From Treponemataceae bacterium (GTDB taxonomy: Bacteria; Spirochaetota; Spirochaetia; Treponematales; Treponemataceae): DNA of 33,960 bases. This document shows, piece after piece, positions 33,059-33,960 of this stretch. Position 1 is the stretch's first letter, and each line of letters opens with the position of its first letter. A model generated the notes under the pieces. The model did no database searches, was not told where the DNA came from, and saw only the letters and a list, made by a program, of their open reading frames with translations. The translations under genes were made by a program, and so were the position numbers. Location of the stretch: assembly GCA_024402495.1 (NCBI GenBank), contig JAKSTR010000024.1, positions 1 through 33,960 on the forward strand, given 5' to 3'.

Positions 33059-33679
33059 TTAGTTTATTCCTCCGGCAGCATCTTTCATAATTTGCGCTGT
33101 TTTTGGATTAAGATATGCAGAAAATAAAGCTGCAACAGATTCAGCAGAAAAATCGTAATATGCAGCACCGTCTTTTGTACCGATACGGAAACCTGCATCT
33201 AAGGCAGCATCTGACTTAATTTCAAGACCCTTGTCAATTTCTGCTTTAAGTGCAGAAGCAAAATTCTTTGACAAAGCGTCCAAATCTTTTTCTGACAAAA
33301 GAACGGCAACAGATGAAGCATCTGCATTTGAAGTCCAAGCCTTAACCACATCTGGAATAAGGGTTTTCAGCATGTCGGCATCATAAGCCTTTGCTGTTTC
33401 AGCTTCTACAATGGCAGAAAGTTCAGCATTAATTCCATCACGGAAAGACAAAATACTGTTTCTTCCAGCCTGTTTAATTGCATCAATACTAGCTTTTTCA
33501 AGGCGTTCAGCTTCGGCTTTTGCCTTTTTTTCAGCCTCTTCTGCTTTGCGTTCAGCTTCACTGATAATTGCGGCAGCACGCTTTTCTGCATCAGCAATAA
33601 TTTCTGCAGCTGACGATTCTGCAGCGGCGACGCCGTTTTTCTTAATCTTATCAATCAGCTCTTGTAATTGAACGTCCAT
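33059..33679 (-). CDS. atpE: V-type ATP synthase subunit E (peripheral stalk)
   Basis: Peripheral-stalk subunit that links the head to subunit I. The 206 residues have the E-type layout: a long alanine/glutamate-rich coiled coil (about 5-75, with AEKRAAAIISEAERKAEEAE), then a globular C-terminal domain (95-200) that binds the head. ATG 33679 is preceded by GAGGGG four bases upstream; an in-frame TTG at 33691 is much weaker. In other bacteria E pairs with subunit G/H to form the stalk; no G gene is seen here, so E may act alone or with an unlinked partner. First gene of the operon, with an unusually long leader. Confidence 0.9.
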   Translation of the reverse strand: MDVQLQELIDKIKKNGVAAAESSAAEIIADAEKRAAAIISEAERKAEEAEKKAKAEAERLEKASIDAIKQAGRNSILSFRDGINAELSAIVEAETAKAYDADMLKTLIPDVVKAWTSNADASSVAVLLSEKDLDALSKNFASALKAEIDKGLEIKSDAALDAGFRIGTKDGAAYYDFSAESVAALFSAYLNPKTAQIMKDAAGGIN

Positions 33680-33832
33680 AAAACCCCTCAATATCTAAGT
33701 TTCTCAGAAACATCAAAAGCGATGATTCCAATTTATTCCGTTGGAACGACCTATGGAACATTTGCTTTGGTAAGTTTTCTTCAATTTTTTGCCAAATACA
33801 AAAGAAAAATCTTACAAACCAATATAAATAAA

Positions 33833-33861
33833 ATTATAAATCAATATTTTCAAAATATCAA
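33833..33861 (-). promoter_or_regulatory. Sigma-70-like promoter of the V-ATPase operon
   Basis: On the - strand TTGATA (33861-33856) and a perfect TATAAT (33838-33833) are separated by exactly 17 bases. Five of six -35 bases fit consensus. Transcription would start near 33826, leaving about 147 bases before the atpE ATG. This is the best promoter in the window for this strand. Confidence 0.72.
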
Positions 33862-33934
33862 ATTAAAATGTGCTAAAGTTTTGCTTTTTTTTGCCTATAA
33901 TGTTTTTTTTAACGCTTATGTGCCGTATTAGGTG

Positions 33935-33946
33935 CTGTTATAACAG
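33935..33946. promoter_or_regulatory. Perfect 12-base palindrome, possible operator
   Basis: CTGTTATAACAG reads the same on both strands and lies about 75 bases upstream of the V-ATPase -35 element, in the non-coding edge of the window. Dimeric repressors and activators often bind such sites. There is a single copy, so a chance palindrome cannot be excluded, and it may belong to a gene beyond the right edge. Confidence 0.25.
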
Positions 33947-33960
33947 TATGTTTACTTTAA

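Larger units (their letters stand above)
33680..33960. other. Leader and upstream region of the V-ATPase operon
   Basis: No gene is credible in these 281 bases. They hold the - strand promoter at 33833-33861, a leader of about 147 bases with two small inverted repeats (TTCCAA/TTGGAA at 33726-33746; GTTTC/GAAAC at 33699-33711), and a perfect 12-base palindrome CTGTTATAACAG at 33935-33946. A + strand TATAAT at 33896 has no matching -35. No known riboswitch fold was recognised. Confidence 0.4.

Noticed and set aside
33651-33761. A 36-codon upstream reading frame overlapping the atpE start
   Set aside because: It could form a leader peptide overlapping the atpE start, but no ribosome site precedes its ATG and the codons show no pattern. 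Chance is more likely.
33668-33931. An 87-codon + strand frame across the V-ATPase leader
   Set aside because: It runs antisense through the promoter and leader, has no ribosome site and is AT-driven in composition.
1-33960. CRISPR arrays, tRNA or rRNA genes, insertion sequences
   Set aside because: I saw no regularly spaced direct repeats, no cloverleaf or ribosomal RNA signature, and no transposase-like protein in the window. Small RNAs cannot be excluded by eye.

Overview
The window looks like chromosomal DNA of a Treponema-type spirochaete. The clearest pointer is the V/A-type ATPase operon in the order E, DUF2764, A, B, D, I, K, an arrangement known from spirochaetes and Chlamydiae. AT-rich composition, IspG next to this operon and spirochaete-style secreted proteins fit. 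The assignment is inference; no rRNA or tRNA gene was seen to confirm it.

Layout. (1) 1-2123 is an accessory edge: a start-less toxin-tail-like fragment, a small membrane protein directly behind it, a secreted protein of unknown function, hairpins and a degenerate repeat-like stretch. (2) 2124-2687 (-) is a DNA-deoxyinosine glycosylase. (3) 2953-12731 (+) is a glycan locus: a GT2 enzyme, UDP-glucose dehydrogenase, a GT7-like enzyme, UDP-glucuronate decarboxylase (so UDP-GlcA and UDP-xylose can be made), then six predicted or possible sugar transferases (DUF5672, exostosin-like, DUF6492-like, an unrecognised one, Fringe-like, HlpA-like). (4) 12897-13760 (-) is an S66 LD-carboxypeptidase-like peptidase. 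(5) 13878-18972 (+) holds two GT11 fucosyltransferases, a GT2, a GT4 and a WcaJ/WbaP-type initiating sugar-phosphate transferase. (6) 19028-20710 (+) is an outer-membrane beta-barrel-like protein with its own promoter. (7) 20937-23941 (-) is an MBOAT acyltransferase plus an AlgX/AlgJ-like protein, an O-acetylation pair. (8) 24025-26297 (-) is ispG, overlapping a secreted helical-repeat protein. (9) 26503-33679 (-) is the seven-gene V-ATPase operon, with a good promoter at the right edge and a strong terminator.

Regions 3 and 5-7 read as one cell-surface polysaccharide system: a lipid-linked start (WcaJ type), UDP-GlcA and UDP-Xyl supply, many GTs including families better known from animal glycosylation, fucosylation, and periplasmic O-acetylation. 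No flippase, polymerase, chain-length regulator, ABC exporter or GDP-fucose synthesis gene lies in the window, so those functions must be elsewhere or replaced. The strongest points for follow-up are the proteoglycan-like enzyme set, two transferase candidates without clear family, a possible leaderless mRNA for the barrel protein, an intrinsic terminator just before the acetylation operon, and a V-ATPase that lacks recognisable C, F and G subunits but keeps sodium-site residues in its K subunit.
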